Part shown: positions 1-7,335 of the stretch, in pieces
Position numbering within the stretch: the first letter of the stretch is position 1
Layout of the letters: each line of letters starts with the position of its first letter
Source: an uncultured Lachnospiraceae bacterium
GTDB lineage: Bacteria > Bacillota > Clostridia > Lachnospirales > Lachnospiraceae
Direction of reading: 5' to 3'
NCBI GenBank assembly: GCA_948468325.1
Contig: CAOKHR010000056.1
Coordinates: forward strand, 1 to 10,939
DNA: 10,939 nucleotides
The notes under the pieces: generated by a model
What the model saw: the letters and a program-made list of their open reading frames with translations, nothing else
Told to the model about the DNA's origin: nothing
Database searches by the model: none
Translations under genes and position numbers: made by a program

Positions 1-557
1 AACTCTTCGTCCTTAGGAGTCACATTTTCTTCTGTTTTTGGCTCGTCTTCTTCATTTTTTACTGCTTCCGGAGACGTCTCATCCGGATTGTCTTCTTTTG
101 AAATATCTTCCTGAATTTCTTCAGATGCCTCCTCTACTACAGCATCCTTTCTTAAAATAACCTGGAAATCCTGACTCTCCGAAGTGATCTGGGCATCCGC
201 AATTGTAATTCCGTCTGTCTGATACCCTGCTTTACTGATTACAGCTGACAGGGATAAATCATCTGATGCATATAAACTGCCTTCTAAAATAACCGCTGCT
301 CCCGTTTCATCTGTAGTCAGATTACCTGCTTTGTATTTTTTGCCATTTTCCCTGGAATCAATCGAATACAAAACACCCGCTCCGCTAAGAGGTTCCCCTG
401 TCTCATCCGAAACAGAAATAGTAATTCCATCTGCATGTACTGCTGTTGCTGCCAAAGTATCCGTATTTGACAGAGGCATAACCCGGAGTAAAACTACAAT
501 TGCCATCAAAACTGCAAGTATTCTGCGAATCAATTTGTTTTTTACTGCATTTCTCAT
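1..557 (-). CDS. Secreted or surface-anchored protein with Ig-like domain (5' part only)
   Basis: The open frame starts at ATG 557-555 and runs off the left edge, giving 185 residues with no stop. AAGGAG at 566-571 sits upstream. Residues 1-12 are basic (MRNAVKNKLIRR), followed by a hydrophobic stretch at about 13-29 and alanines near 36-40, consistent with a Sec signal peptide. Residues about 43-136 contain ITISVSDETGEPLSGAGV and LTTDETGAAVILEGSLY, the style of a Cna-B/carboxypeptidase-regulatory beta-sandwich. After residue 138 the chain becomes a Glu/Lys/Pro/Thr-rich linker, as in wall-spanning regions of Gram-positive surface proteins. It lies 47 nt after the small membrane protein gene, with no terminator seen between, so it is probably the next gene of the kinase operon. 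Its function is unknown, and any C-terminal domain or LPXTG sorting signal lies outside the window. Confidence 0.85.
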   Translation of the reverse strand, partial: MRNAVKNKLIRRILAVLMAIVVLLRVMPLSNTDTLAATAVHADGITISVSDETGEPLSGAGVLYSIDSRENGKKYKAGNLTTDETGAAVILEGSLYASDDLSLSAVISKAGYQTDGITIADAQITSESQDFQVILRKDAVVEEASEEIQEDISKEDNPDETSPEAVKNEEDEPKTEENVTPKDEE

Positions 558-604
558 AACCTTTTCTCCTTATATTTCTGCTTTTCTGTATCTGATAAAT
601 GATA

Positions 605-1096
605 TTAAAAAATCATCTCATCCGTATGGATTAACATAACTTCTTCCAGCAGTGTAATTGCTTCTCCGCTGTGTTCATCCAATAATGCTGTTTCATTTTC
701 ATCTGAAAGCAGCTCCGTTGCCCCATCATCTGCAGACAACAGTTCTGTCGCCTCACTTAGTAATGTCCTTACCTTATTTTCTGCCAGCAGTCCTGTTTGG
801 GGCTTCTCATTTTGGGATTTCTTTTTTCCGGCTTTTTTTGCCAGTTTCCCTGACTCTTTCATCGTTTCTGTCAGTTTTCCCCGTTTCTTATTTACCGCGC
901 TTGTACGATAAGATTTACTGCCTGTTTTTTCATTATTGCGGCGCATCTGCTCAATAGACTTTCTGGCATTTCTTCCCGACAAGTCCCCAATCACAAAGGG
1001 AATTTTAAATTTAATCCAAAATATCACAGCCAGTACAAAAAAGATTCCTGCTGCGGCAAAAGAAACAGTTGATATAATAGATAAAATCTCCGCCAT
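605..1096 (-). CDS. One-TM protein with cytoplasmic Thr-x-Leu-Leu repeat tail, probable kinase substrate
   Basis: I recognise no family in this 163-residue protein. Residues 6-30 form one hydrophobic helix, followed by basic residues (KFK, then RNARK), which predicts the C-terminus inside the cell. Residues 42-95 are very basic, with many Lys and Arg. The tail, residues 100-151, turns acidic and repeats a short Thr-Leu-Leu theme: TGLL (Thr101), TLL (Thr111), TELL (Thr117), TELL (Thr127), TALL (Thr136) and TLL (Thr148), about 10 residues apart. Similar motifs occur in the FHA protein linker and in the kinase activation loop of the same operon. The gene starts 2 nt after the kinase stop, and its ribosome binding site (AGAGG) lies inside the last kinase codons, so the two are probably translationally coupled. 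I infer a membrane-bound phospho-acceptor or FHA docking protein; no experiment is visible to support this. Confidence 0.85.
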   Translation of the reverse strand: MAEILSIISTVSFAAAGIFFVLAVIFWIKFKIPFVIGDLSGRNARKSIEQMRRNNEKTGSKSYRTSAVNKKRGKLTETMKESGKLAKKAGKKKSQNEKPQTGLLAENKVRTLLSEATELLSADDGATELLSDENETALLDEHSGEAITLLEEVMLIHTDEMIF

Positions 1097-1098
1097 CT

Positions 1099-2787
1099 TT
1101 ATTTCCTCTCTTCTGCATTCAGGTATGCTCTTTCAATTGCTTCTCTGTAGTCATCATAATGATCTGTAATTTCCTGCTGCAGCTTTTTTGACTGTTCTTT
1201 TTGAACCGAAAGTGCTTTTGCATTTTCATAAACATCTGTAAGCAGAGACTGTATTCTGTCCTGTTCCACATTTACCTGTATCATGTTGTTCCTCTGGTCA
1301 TACAGCAGCATAAACGTGCCATTATACAGTGTAAGCTGATCATATGCTCCTGCACTTTTTACTGTCTGCAGTGCATCTTCAATCGTTGCAAAAAGATTTT
1401 CATAATTTTCCTTAGAAGCTTCTTCCACAGTTGCAGAATTTAAAATATATTTTTTATAAAAAGAACAAATCTGATAATAGCAGTCAGAAAGCTGTTTATA
1501 CTCAAACTCCGGCGATATTTCCTGATTTTCGTAATTTACCGCAAAAAAAGAATATGCCTTTTGCACCCGATTCGAAAAACTATAGCTCCCATCTTCATTT
1601 GTATAATAATTGAAATACATCATCCCAATTTTATAATTCAAATCTGCCGCCTCTTTGCCTGCCGGATCAAATTTTTCTTTATTGGCATTGTATAACGCCA
1701 AAAACTGGCTGTTTTCTTCTTTTCCGAATTTCCCCTCGTCCTCATACGCCTCTAACATATGAATATATGCATCAATTCTCTCAGGATAAATAGAAATTGC
1801 CTGCTTATAACTATTTATTTTTTCTTCTAAATCCATTGCCGTTGATGCCGATATTAGCGTATCATAATTATTATTATTGATATTAACAGATGCCGCATTA
1901 CAGACAACGCCTGTCGTCAGTAATATTACAGCCAGTGCCGCCGATACCGAAAAAGCCGCCAGCTTACGCTTCTGTTTCCGTTTATAATCACCTGTAATCA
2001 GTTCCGGATGATCCAGATCATATAAAAGATCATCACAGTTTTGATACCTGTTTTCCGCAGCGGGCTGCACACATTTATTGATAATAAGTTCAATTCCTTC
2101 TGATAATTCAGGATTCCACATCCGAACCGGTGCATATACGTCGCCGCTTCTGGGATCTACTCCCGTCAGCAAATGATGCATTGTCATACCAAGTGCAAAA
2201 ATATCCGATCTTGCATCTGTCTGTCCGCTGTACTGTTCCGGCGGCGCATACCCTTTTGTCCCAAGCACTGTAGTATCTGCCAGATTTTGTTCTTTATATT
2301 CCCGCGCAATACCAAAATCAATGATTTTAACATTGCCCTCCGGCTTTAGCATTACATTTGCCGGTTTCATATCCCTGTAGATAATCGGCGGTTTCTGCGC
2401 ATGCAAATACGACAGGGCATCGCAAAGCTGTTTCACCCATCCGATGACATATTCCTCCGGCTGTGCGCCGTATTCTTTCAGAACCTTATCCAAAGATTCC
2501 CCTTCTATGTAATCCATTACGACATAAATCGTTGTCCCGTCATCAATAATATCCACGATTCGCGGAAGTGCCGGATGGTCCAGTTTTTTCATCAAATTTG
2601 CTTCTGCAAGCAGGCTGTTGACTACAATTTCATCATTTTTTCCGCTTCCTTTTTTGCGGATTTCTTTTACAGCCCACTGTTTATTCAAATGTGTATCCAT
2701 TGCAAGATAAACAACAGACATCCCGCCCCGCCCGATTTCTGTAAGAATTTTATATTTTCCGTCAATTACCGACCCAATCTCTGCCAT
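1099..2787 (-). CDS. Transmembrane Ser/Thr protein kinase (PknB/PrkC type, no PASTA domains)
   Basis: This is a 562-residue Hanks-type kinase that transfers ATP phosphate to Ser/Thr of proteins. The catalytic domain occupies about residues 10-265. It has the glycine loop GRGGMSVV (19-26), Lys41 in AVK, a likely helix-C Glu62, the catalytic loop YRDMKPAN (137-144), DFG (157-159) and an activation loop DTTVLGTKGYAPPEQ (171-185). A basic juxtamembrane stretch (KRKQKRK) precedes a membrane helix at about 276-296. The outer part (297-562) lacks the PASTA repeats of PrkC/PknB/StkP. It is alpha-helical with TPR-like segments such as KINSYKQAISIYPERIDAYI, so the sensor would be protein-binding rather than muropeptide-binding (inference). 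The start is well placed: GAGGAG precedes the ATG and overlaps the upstream PP2C stop. HRD is YRD here, a tolerated variant, and all catalytic residues are present, so the enzyme should be active. Confidence 0.95.
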   Translation of the reverse strand: MAEIGSVIDGKYKILTEIGRGGMSVVYLAMDTHLNKQWAVKEIRKKGSGKNDEIVVNSLLAEANLMKKLDHPALPRIVDIIDDGTTIYVVMDYIEGESLDKVLKEYGAQPEEYVIGWVKQLCDALSYLHAQKPPIIYRDMKPANVMLKPEGNVKIIDFGIAREYKEQNLADTTVLGTKGYAPPEQYSGQTDARSDIFALGMTMHHLLTGVDPRSGDVYAPVRMWNPELSEGIELIINKCVQPAAENRYQNCDDLLYDLDHPELITGDYKRKQKRKLAAFSVSAALAVILLTTGVVCNAASVNINNNNYDTLISASTAMDLEEKINSYKQAISIYPERIDAYIHMLEAYEDEGKFGKEENSQFLALYNANKEKFDPAGKEAADLNYKIGMMYFNYYTNEDGSYSFSNRVQKAYSFFAVNYENQEISPEFEYKQLSDCYYQICSFYKKYILNSATVEEASKENYENLFATIEDALQTVKSAGAYDQLTLYNGTFMLLYDQRNNMIQVNVEQDRIQSLLTDVYENAKALSVQKEQSKKLQQEITDHYDDYREAIERAYLNAEERK

Positions 2788-2797
2788 TTTTCTCTCC

Positions 2798-3559
2798 TCA
2801 GTATGCTTTAATTAAAATTACCGATATGTTATCTTTTTCCTGACGTTCTTTCACGCAATTGATTAAATACTTTGCTTTTGCATGCATTGCATCCTTATTT
2901 ACAAAATGAACCGGATCGAGCATTTCACGCATTTCTTTTTCTGAAACTTCATGGCGGAATCCGTCTGAGCAAATCATATAGGTTCCTTTTTCTATATTCC
3001 CATATAGAACCTGAGGCTCCACCTTTTCCGAAGCTCCTACACACTGCAGAAGCATATTTCTCCGTTTGTCTGTTTTGGCCTGTTCTGCAGACATTGTTCC
3101 GCGGCTCACTTCCCTTGCTACAAATGTCTGATCTTCTGTCAGCTGATTGATAGAAGTATTAATCTGATACAAACGGGTATCTCCTACGTGAACGGCTGCA
3201 TAGACATTCCCCACAAACAATACTCCGGTAAATGTAGTACCCATATTTTCCCGACGGGATTGGCTGTATTTTAAAATTTTCCGATTGAGATCTTTTAATA
3301 AAAAAGACCATTTTCCGCCAATTACCTGCATATCTAATTTTTTCAGCTCATATGGCAGTTCCTCATCAAACCATTTTGAAAATGCGCGGATTACAGTAGC
3401 GCTGGCCAGTTCTCCTCTGGAAAGTCCTCCCATTCCATCGCATACAACCGCCATTAAAATTTCTCCGCATTCACTTAGTCCGTGTTTAATAAGTACACTA
3501 TCCTGATTTGTATTCCTTGATATACCGATGTCCGTATCGGCTGTAGCAATAAACCGCAC
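2798..3559 (-). CDS. prpC: PP2C-family Ser/Thr protein phosphatase (PrpC/Stp1 type)
   Basis: This 253-residue protein has the usual length of a bacterial PP2C catalytic domain with no extra domain. Metal-binding and motif residues are visible in order: NQD (Asp20), DGMGG (Asp41-Gly42), MGTTF (106-110), VGDTRLY (Asp127), LTEDQT (140-145), SDGF (Asp199-Gly200) and DNIS (Asp243-Asn244). It is a Mn/Mg-dependent, cytoplasmic phosphatase predicted to dephosphorylate the kinase encoded next to it and the kinase's targets. The start is a GTG codon, with AGGAG about 10 nt upstream. Its TGA stop lies 10 nt before the kinase ATG, and the kinase ribosome binding site overlaps that stop, indicating coupling. 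The symbol follows the Bacillus subtilis homologue and is assigned by motif and neighbourhood. Confidence 0.95.
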   Translation of the reverse strand: MRFIATADTDIGISRNTNQDSVLIKHGLSECGEILMAVVCDGMGGLSRGELASATVIRAFSKWFDEELPYELKKLDMQVIGGKWSFLLKDLNRKILKYSQSRRENMGTTFTGVLFVGNVYAAVHVGDTRLYQINTSINQLTEDQTFVAREVSRGTMSAEQAKTDKRRNMLLQCVGASEKVEPQVLYGNIEKGTYMICSDGFRHEVSEKEMREMLDPVHFVNKDAMHAKAKYLINCVKERQEKDNISVILIKAY

Positions 3560-3593
3560 TTTCCCACTCTCCTAATGTATTTATTTACTGATT

Positions 3594-4658
3594 TTATACA
3601 TAAAATATAAATTCTTCATTTGCCAGACGCAGCCGGTCTTTGTCAAAAATTTCTGTTTCCTGCTGAACCTGCAATGCCTGATCATTGATAAAAGTTCTGT
3701 TTTTGGAATTCAAATCAATTACAAAATACCTCTCTCCTCTTGTAACAATATCTGCATGGCTGCGGCTTACCGCACTGTTATTGTTTACAAAATAGTCTGT
3801 ATAGCTCTGCTCTTTGCCAATACGGAAAACCGGTTTATTAATACTTATTTTTTCATCTGTCAAAACCCTGTGAAGCGTGGGAAAATGCGTCTGTGTAGTT
3901 TCTTTCAGCAATGTTGTTTCTTCTGTTCCATCCTGCATTCCTGCTTCGTTCAATAAACCCGTTTCCATATCCTCCTGCAGCAATGATGTTTCATCCGTTT
4001 CCATCAAAACTGTTGTTTCTTCTCCAAAAGGATGATAATGTTCATAATAATCTTTGCGCTTATCCGTAATAAATCCGCTCTGCCCAATATTGTGCTTTTT
4101 AATTGTGTTAACAATACTGCGGTCTTCCTTTGCAATATATTGTTCAATTATATCTGCATCATATCCGTCTAATCCTTTGATAAAATACACAAATTTGGAA
4201 AGATAACCCGCATTCTGATCCTGTACGGGAATAACAGAATAAATGATTGACTCTATAAAATTCAAAAAATTTATCGTGCTCTTTTTATTCTGAAGCGGTA
4301 GATAGATAAACTGAATTTCTTTTGTCGTCTCATTCATATAAATATTCTGGAAATTCAACACAACCAGACTCATCCAAAGTTCATTTGCCTGCACTTTCTG
4401 TGTCAAATCTACAATCTGCTCCATAAGAAAGAAAAAATCATATTTGCTAAAAGGTCTTTTCAGACGCTCTGAGAGACTTATTCCGGACGGACCTGTATAT
4501 TCAATCACATTTTTCTTTATCACTTTTGCTTTCAGCAATCCGCGAATACTTTTTCGGGCAAAAAAATCCATCTCCCCTGCGTCAATTTTTTCCCCGCGCG
4601 AAAGTTTTACACTTACTGTCAACTGATAATTTCTGATTTTCGCTTTACACTTCGCCAT
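3594..4658 (-). CDS. FHA-domain protein with DUF6382-like N-terminus and Thr-rich phospho-switch linker
   Basis: This is a 354-residue soluble protein. The C-terminal FHA domain (about 263-354), a phospho-Thr binding fold, shows FRIGKE (278-283), SRSHADI (298-304) and NSKNRTFIN (317-325). These include the Arg, Ser, His and Asn positions that FHA domains use to bind phospho-Thr. Residues about 8-175 form a separate domain. Its pattern (GLLKAKV..., then LSERLKRPFSKYDFFFLMEQIVDL, then a beta pair ending IQFIYLP) resembles the DUF6382 domain found ahead of FHA domains in Firmicutes; that match is from memory. The linker at 210-256 carries ETTVL, ETSLL, ETGLL and ETTLL (Thr215, 224, 233, 248), the first three exactly 9 residues apart. 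It is the first gene of the signalling operon, 34 nt ahead of the phosphatase. AGGGG at 4668-4672 supports the ATG. I infer a kinase-regulated adaptor. Confidence 0.93.
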   Translation of the reverse strand: MAKCKAKIRNYQLTVSVKLSRGEKIDAGEMDFFARKSIRGLLKAKVIKKNVIEYTGPSGISLSERLKRPFSKYDFFFLMEQIVDLTQKVQANELWMSLVVLNFQNIYMNETTKEIQFIYLPLQNKKSTINFLNFIESIIYSVIPVQDQNAGYLSKFVYFIKGLDGYDADIIEQYIAKEDRSIVNTIKKHNIGQSGFITDKRKDYYEHYHPFGEETTVLMETDETSLLQEDMETGLLNEAGMQDGTEETTLLKETTQTHFPTLHRVLTDEKISINKPVFRIGKEQSYTDYFVNNNSAVSRSHADIVTRGERYFVIDLNSKNRTFINDQALQVQQETEIFDKDRLRLANEEFIFYV

Positions 4659-4667
4659 AATCCATTT

Positions 4668-4672
4668 CCCCT
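4668..4672 (-). promoter_or_regulatory. Ribosome binding site of the FHA gene
   Basis: AGGGG lies 9 nt before the ATG at 4658. It is weaker than the AGGAGG sites elsewhere in the window but correctly spaced, and no better upstream start is in frame before the palindrome. Confidence 0.5.
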
Positions 4673-4682
4673 ATGCTATAAT

Positions 4683-4709
4683 TTGCGTAGAACTGTATGT
4701 TCTACGCAA
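4683..4709. promoter_or_regulatory. Perfect 11-bp inverted repeat ahead of the FHA-kinase operon (possible operator)
   Basis: TTGCGTAGAAC (4683-4693) and GTTCTACGCAA (4699-4709) are exact inverted copies around a 5-nt centre, TGTAT. The repeat is 24 nt upstream of the FHA start codon and downstream of the previous gene's terminator, where the operon promoter must lie. On the minus strand no T-run follows it (it continues AATTATAGC), which argues against a terminator. A poor -10-like TTATAG follows at 4681-4676, which would place the palindrome over the -35 region. I infer a binding site for a dimeric regulator, or a 5'-leader hairpin if transcription starts further upstream. Confidence 0.5.
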
Positions 4710-4720
4710 TACCGCAAACA

Positions 4721-4763
4721 AAAATATCCTCAGACAATCTTAAAGACTGTCTGAGGATATTTT
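4721..4763 (-). terminator. Rho-independent terminator after the debranching enzyme gene
   Basis: AAAATATCCTCAGACA (4721-4736) pairs perfectly with 4748-4763 over 16 bp, with an 11-nt loop. The repeat is 28 nt past the stop of the minus-strand gene, and the minus-strand transcript ends in a U-rich stretch (AUAUUUUUGUUUG). The plus strand is also T-rich after the stem, so it could work in both directions, but no plus-strand gene needs it. Confidence 0.88.
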
Positions 4764-4791
4764 AATTTTTAAAAACCATAAATTTTACACG

Positions 4792-7329
4792 CTACTCCGC
4801 CGCCAGCACAACCACTGTACGCGGTTGAATTTTTAACCTGTTGTCATCATTTAAATCTGCCTCTTCTTCCGGCGCTTTGCCGTCTTTATATTCTGCAAAA
4901 GTATTCACGCAGATCTTCCACCGCATTTCTCCCGGCAGCTGCGGAAGCTGCATATCCAATGGCTCCCAGTAAGCGTTCATGGCATAAAATACAATATCGT
5001 CTTTTGTATCTTCTTCATTTCTTCCCGCATACATTACGCCGATTAATCTGCTGGTATAATCTGTCCCGCCATTCCAGGGATAACCGTTATGGATACTAAT
5101 CTCCGGAAACCCGCAGGAAGCAGGCTTTGTAGATTTTCTTACAACTGCGTATTTTTTACGGAATGCAATCATATACCGGAAAAAATCATGTATTTCCTGG
5201 TATTTCTTAAGCCGGTTCCAGTCCAGCCATGAAATCTGATTGTCCTGACAATAGGCATTGTTATTTCCAAACTGTGTATTGCAAAACTCATCACCGGCGT
5301 AAAACATTGCTGGGCCTCTGCTGCACATCAGCGTTGCAAATGCGTTTTTCACCATGCGCCGGCGCAGATTTTCTATTTCTGCATCTTCTGTCTCTCCTTC
5401 TGCTCCACAGTTCCAGCTGTTTCCGTTATTATCTCCATCCGTGTTATTCCAGCCGTTTTTCTCATTGTGTTTTGTATTATAAGAATACAAATCATACAGC
5501 GTAAATCCGTCATGGCATGTCAGAAAATTAACAGATGCGCATTTTCTGCCATCTGACGGGTCGTAAAGATCTTTTGAACCGGTAATTCTTGTAATTGCCG
5601 TTCCGGCCATTCCCCCGTCTCCTTTTAAGAACCGCCGCATATCGTCTCTGTATCTGCCATTCCATTCTGACCATCTGCGGAATGCCGGAAAATTCCCCAC
5701 CTGGTATAGTCCTGCCGCATCCCATGCCTCTGCAATCAGCTTCACTTTCCCCAGTACGGAATCACAGGCAATCGCCTGTAAGATCGGCGGTTCCGCCATT
5801 GGAGCGCCACTCTGGTCACGCGTCAGAATTGATGCCAGATCAAACCGAAAGCCGTCTACACGGTATTCTGTAACCCAGTAGCGCAGGCAGTCAATAATAA
5901 ATCTCCGTGTCACAGGGTGATTGCAGTTTAAAACATTGCCGCAGCCGCTGAAATTATAATAATGTCCGTCCGGAGACAAAATATAGTAAATATTATTGTC
6001 AATTCCTTTGAAAGAAAAACTGGGTCCATCCTCATTGCCCTCAGCCGTATGGTTAAACACAACGTCTAAAATTACTTCAATTCCGTTTTCTTTCAGCTCG
6101 TATATCATCTGCTTTAATTCATCGCCTTCATGGTTATGCTCCACAACAGAGGAATATCCTGTATTCGGCGCGAAAAAACAGACGGTATTATATCCCCAGT
6201 AATTGTAAAGCTGCTCTCCGTCTACAACTCTGGCGCTCTCCATTTCATCGAATTCAAAAATAGGCATCAGCTCTACCGCATTGACTCCCAAATCCTTCAG
6301 ATATGGAATTTTTTCACGAAGCCCCTCATAAGTTCCTTTTGCATTGACTCCGGATGACTCATCTTTTGTAAATCCTCTTACATGCATCTCATAAATCACA
6401 AGATCTTCTAACGGATACTCTAACTGCCTGACCTTTCCCCAGTCAAAGTTATTTTCCACAACTCTTGCATGATATACAAAATCTCCGCCGCCTTCCGGAC
6501 GTTCCCCCCAGTTTCTCTGTCCGGTTACTGCCCGTGCATAAGGATCTAACAAAATATTATCTTTGTTAAAAAGGAGTCCTTCCTGTTTATCATAAGGGCC
6601 GTCCAGCTGAAATGCATATTCGAATTCTTCAATTTTCAGCCCGAATACAAGCATGGAGTATGTGTTTCCAATATGGTAGGATTTTGGAAATTTCAGCTTT
6701 GCATAAGGTTCTTTTTCCGTTGGACGAAACAGTAAAAGGGTACATTCCGTAGCGCCGAATGAATGAATTGTAAAGCTGACTCCGTTTGAAACGGCAGTGG
6801 CTCCGTCTCTGTTATAAAATCCGGGCCGCACCAGAAATCCGTCAATTACATCCAAAGGCTGCAATTTCGCACCACGCTGCGGCATATTATGCCGCACAGG
6901 CTCAATTTCATTTTCCTCTTTAAGCGGTGCTTCCTCCTCTTTTTTATCCTCCGGCTTTTCTTCCGATTTAACTTTCTCTGTACTGTCCGGCTGCTTTTCT
7001 GCCATGCCAGCTTCGGCTTTGCTCTCCGGATGCTTTTCTGCCACGTCAGTCTCGGCTTTGCTTTCCAGTGGATTTTCCAACAGGTCATTCTTCTCTTCGC
7101 TCTCTGGCTGTTCTTCTGCTATATCAGCCTCGGCTTTGCTTTCCGGCTGTTTTTCTACAACGTCAGCCTCGGCTTTGCCAACTGCCTGATTCTCAGGTTT
7201 CTCTTCTCGTCTGTCCGCAGCCCCATCTTTTGGCTTTTCCGGCTGCATCTCCTGTTTCTCTATATTTCTGTCACGCTCTGCGGGTATTCCGTATTTTTTC
7301 TTTTTTAAAATTTTTCTGAAAAATCCCAT
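4792..7329 (-). CDS. glgX: GH13 glycogen debranching enzyme / pullulanase-type with repeat-rich N-terminal extension
   Basis: This 845-residue, probably cytoplasmic enzyme is predicted to hydrolyse alpha-1,6 branches in glycogen or related glucans. After an extension (1-155) comes a CBM48/early-set domain (about 158-300), then the GH13 barrel. Conserved regions are DVVFNH (422-427), GFRFD with nucleophile Asp497, IAEAWD with acid/base Glu534, and CHD with transition-state Asp607. The CWYD-style bacterial/plant isoamylase-GlgX order fits best; pullulanase type I is the alternative. GlgX enzymes are usually about 650-700 residues, so the extension is the odd part. The start chosen is ATG 7329 (MGFFRKILKK), because GGAG lies 6 nt upstream. 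A longer frame to 7542 exists but runs back through the terminator and the MITE-like element and has no homology-like content. The gene stands alone between two terminators. Confidence 0.93.
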   Translation of the reverse strand: MGFFRKILKKKKYGIPAERDRNIEKQEMQPEKPKDGAADRREEKPENQAVGKAEADVVEKQPESKAEADIAEEQPESEEKNDLLENPLESKAETDVAEKHPESKAEAGMAEKQPDSTEKVKSEEKPEDKKEEEAPLKEENEIEPVRHNMPQRGAKLQPLDVIDGFLVRPGFYNRDGATAVSNGVSFTIHSFGATECTLLLFRPTEKEPYAKLKFPKSYHIGNTYSMLVFGLKIEEFEYAFQLDGPYDKQEGLLFNKDNILLDPYARAVTGQRNWGERPEGGGDFVYHARVVENNFDWGKVRQLEYPLEDLVIYEMHVRGFTKDESSGVNAKGTYEGLREKIPYLKDLGVNAVELMPIFEFDEMESARVVDGEQLYNYWGYNTVCFFAPNTGYSSVVEHNHEGDELKQMIYELKENGIEVILDVVFNHTAEGNEDGPSFSFKGIDNNIYYILSPDGHYYNFSGCGNVLNCNHPVTRRFIIDCLRYWVTEYRVDGFRFDLASILTRDQSGAPMAEPPILQAIACDSVLGKVKLIAEAWDAAGLYQVGNFPAFRRWSEWNGRYRDDMRRFLKGDGGMAGTAITRITGSKDLYDPSDGRKCASVNFLTCHDGFTLYDLYSYNTKHNEKNGWNNTDGDNNGNSWNCGAEGETEDAEIENLRRRMVKNAFATLMCSRGPAMFYAGDEFCNTQFGNNNAYCQDNQISWLDWNRLKKYQEIHDFFRYMIAFRKKYAVVRKSTKPASCGFPEISIHNGYPWNGGTDYTSRLIGVMYAGRNEEDTKDDIVFYAMNAYWEPLDMQLPQLPGEMRWKICVNTFAEYKDGKAPEEEADLNDDNRLKIQPRTVVVLAAE
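6946..7179 (-). repeat. Six tandem 13-residue (39-bp) repeats in the debranching enzyme N-terminus
   Basis: Residues 51-128 divide exactly into six 13-residue units: GKAEADVVEKQPE, SKAEADIAEEQPE, SEEKNDLLENPLE, SKAETDVAEKHPE, SKAEAGMAEKQPD and STEKVKSEEKPED. Units 1, 2, 4 and 5 are close copies, while 3 and 6 have drifted. The region is Glu/Lys/Ala-rich with one Pro per unit and is probably disordered. The regular 39-bp period suggests growth by slippage or unequal crossing-over, and copy number may vary between strains. Confidence 0.85.
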
Positions 7330-7335
7330 AAATAA

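Noticed and set aside
558..604. Terminator between the small membrane protein and the secreted protein gene
   Set aside because: Only a weak A/T-rich dyad (TGATATTA region) is present, with no stable stem followed by a U-run.
4683..4709. LexA/DinR box reading of the palindrome
   Set aside because: The Gram-positive consensus is CGAAC-N4-GTTCG. Here the half-sites begin with A, the spacer is 5 nt, and the gene content is not an SOS set.
6889..7319. Long Phe/Leu-rich plus-strand frames over the debranching enzyme N-terminus
   Set aside because: They are antisense shadows of the Glu/Lys repeat codons: GAA and AAA read backwards give TTC and TTT. They have no start signal.
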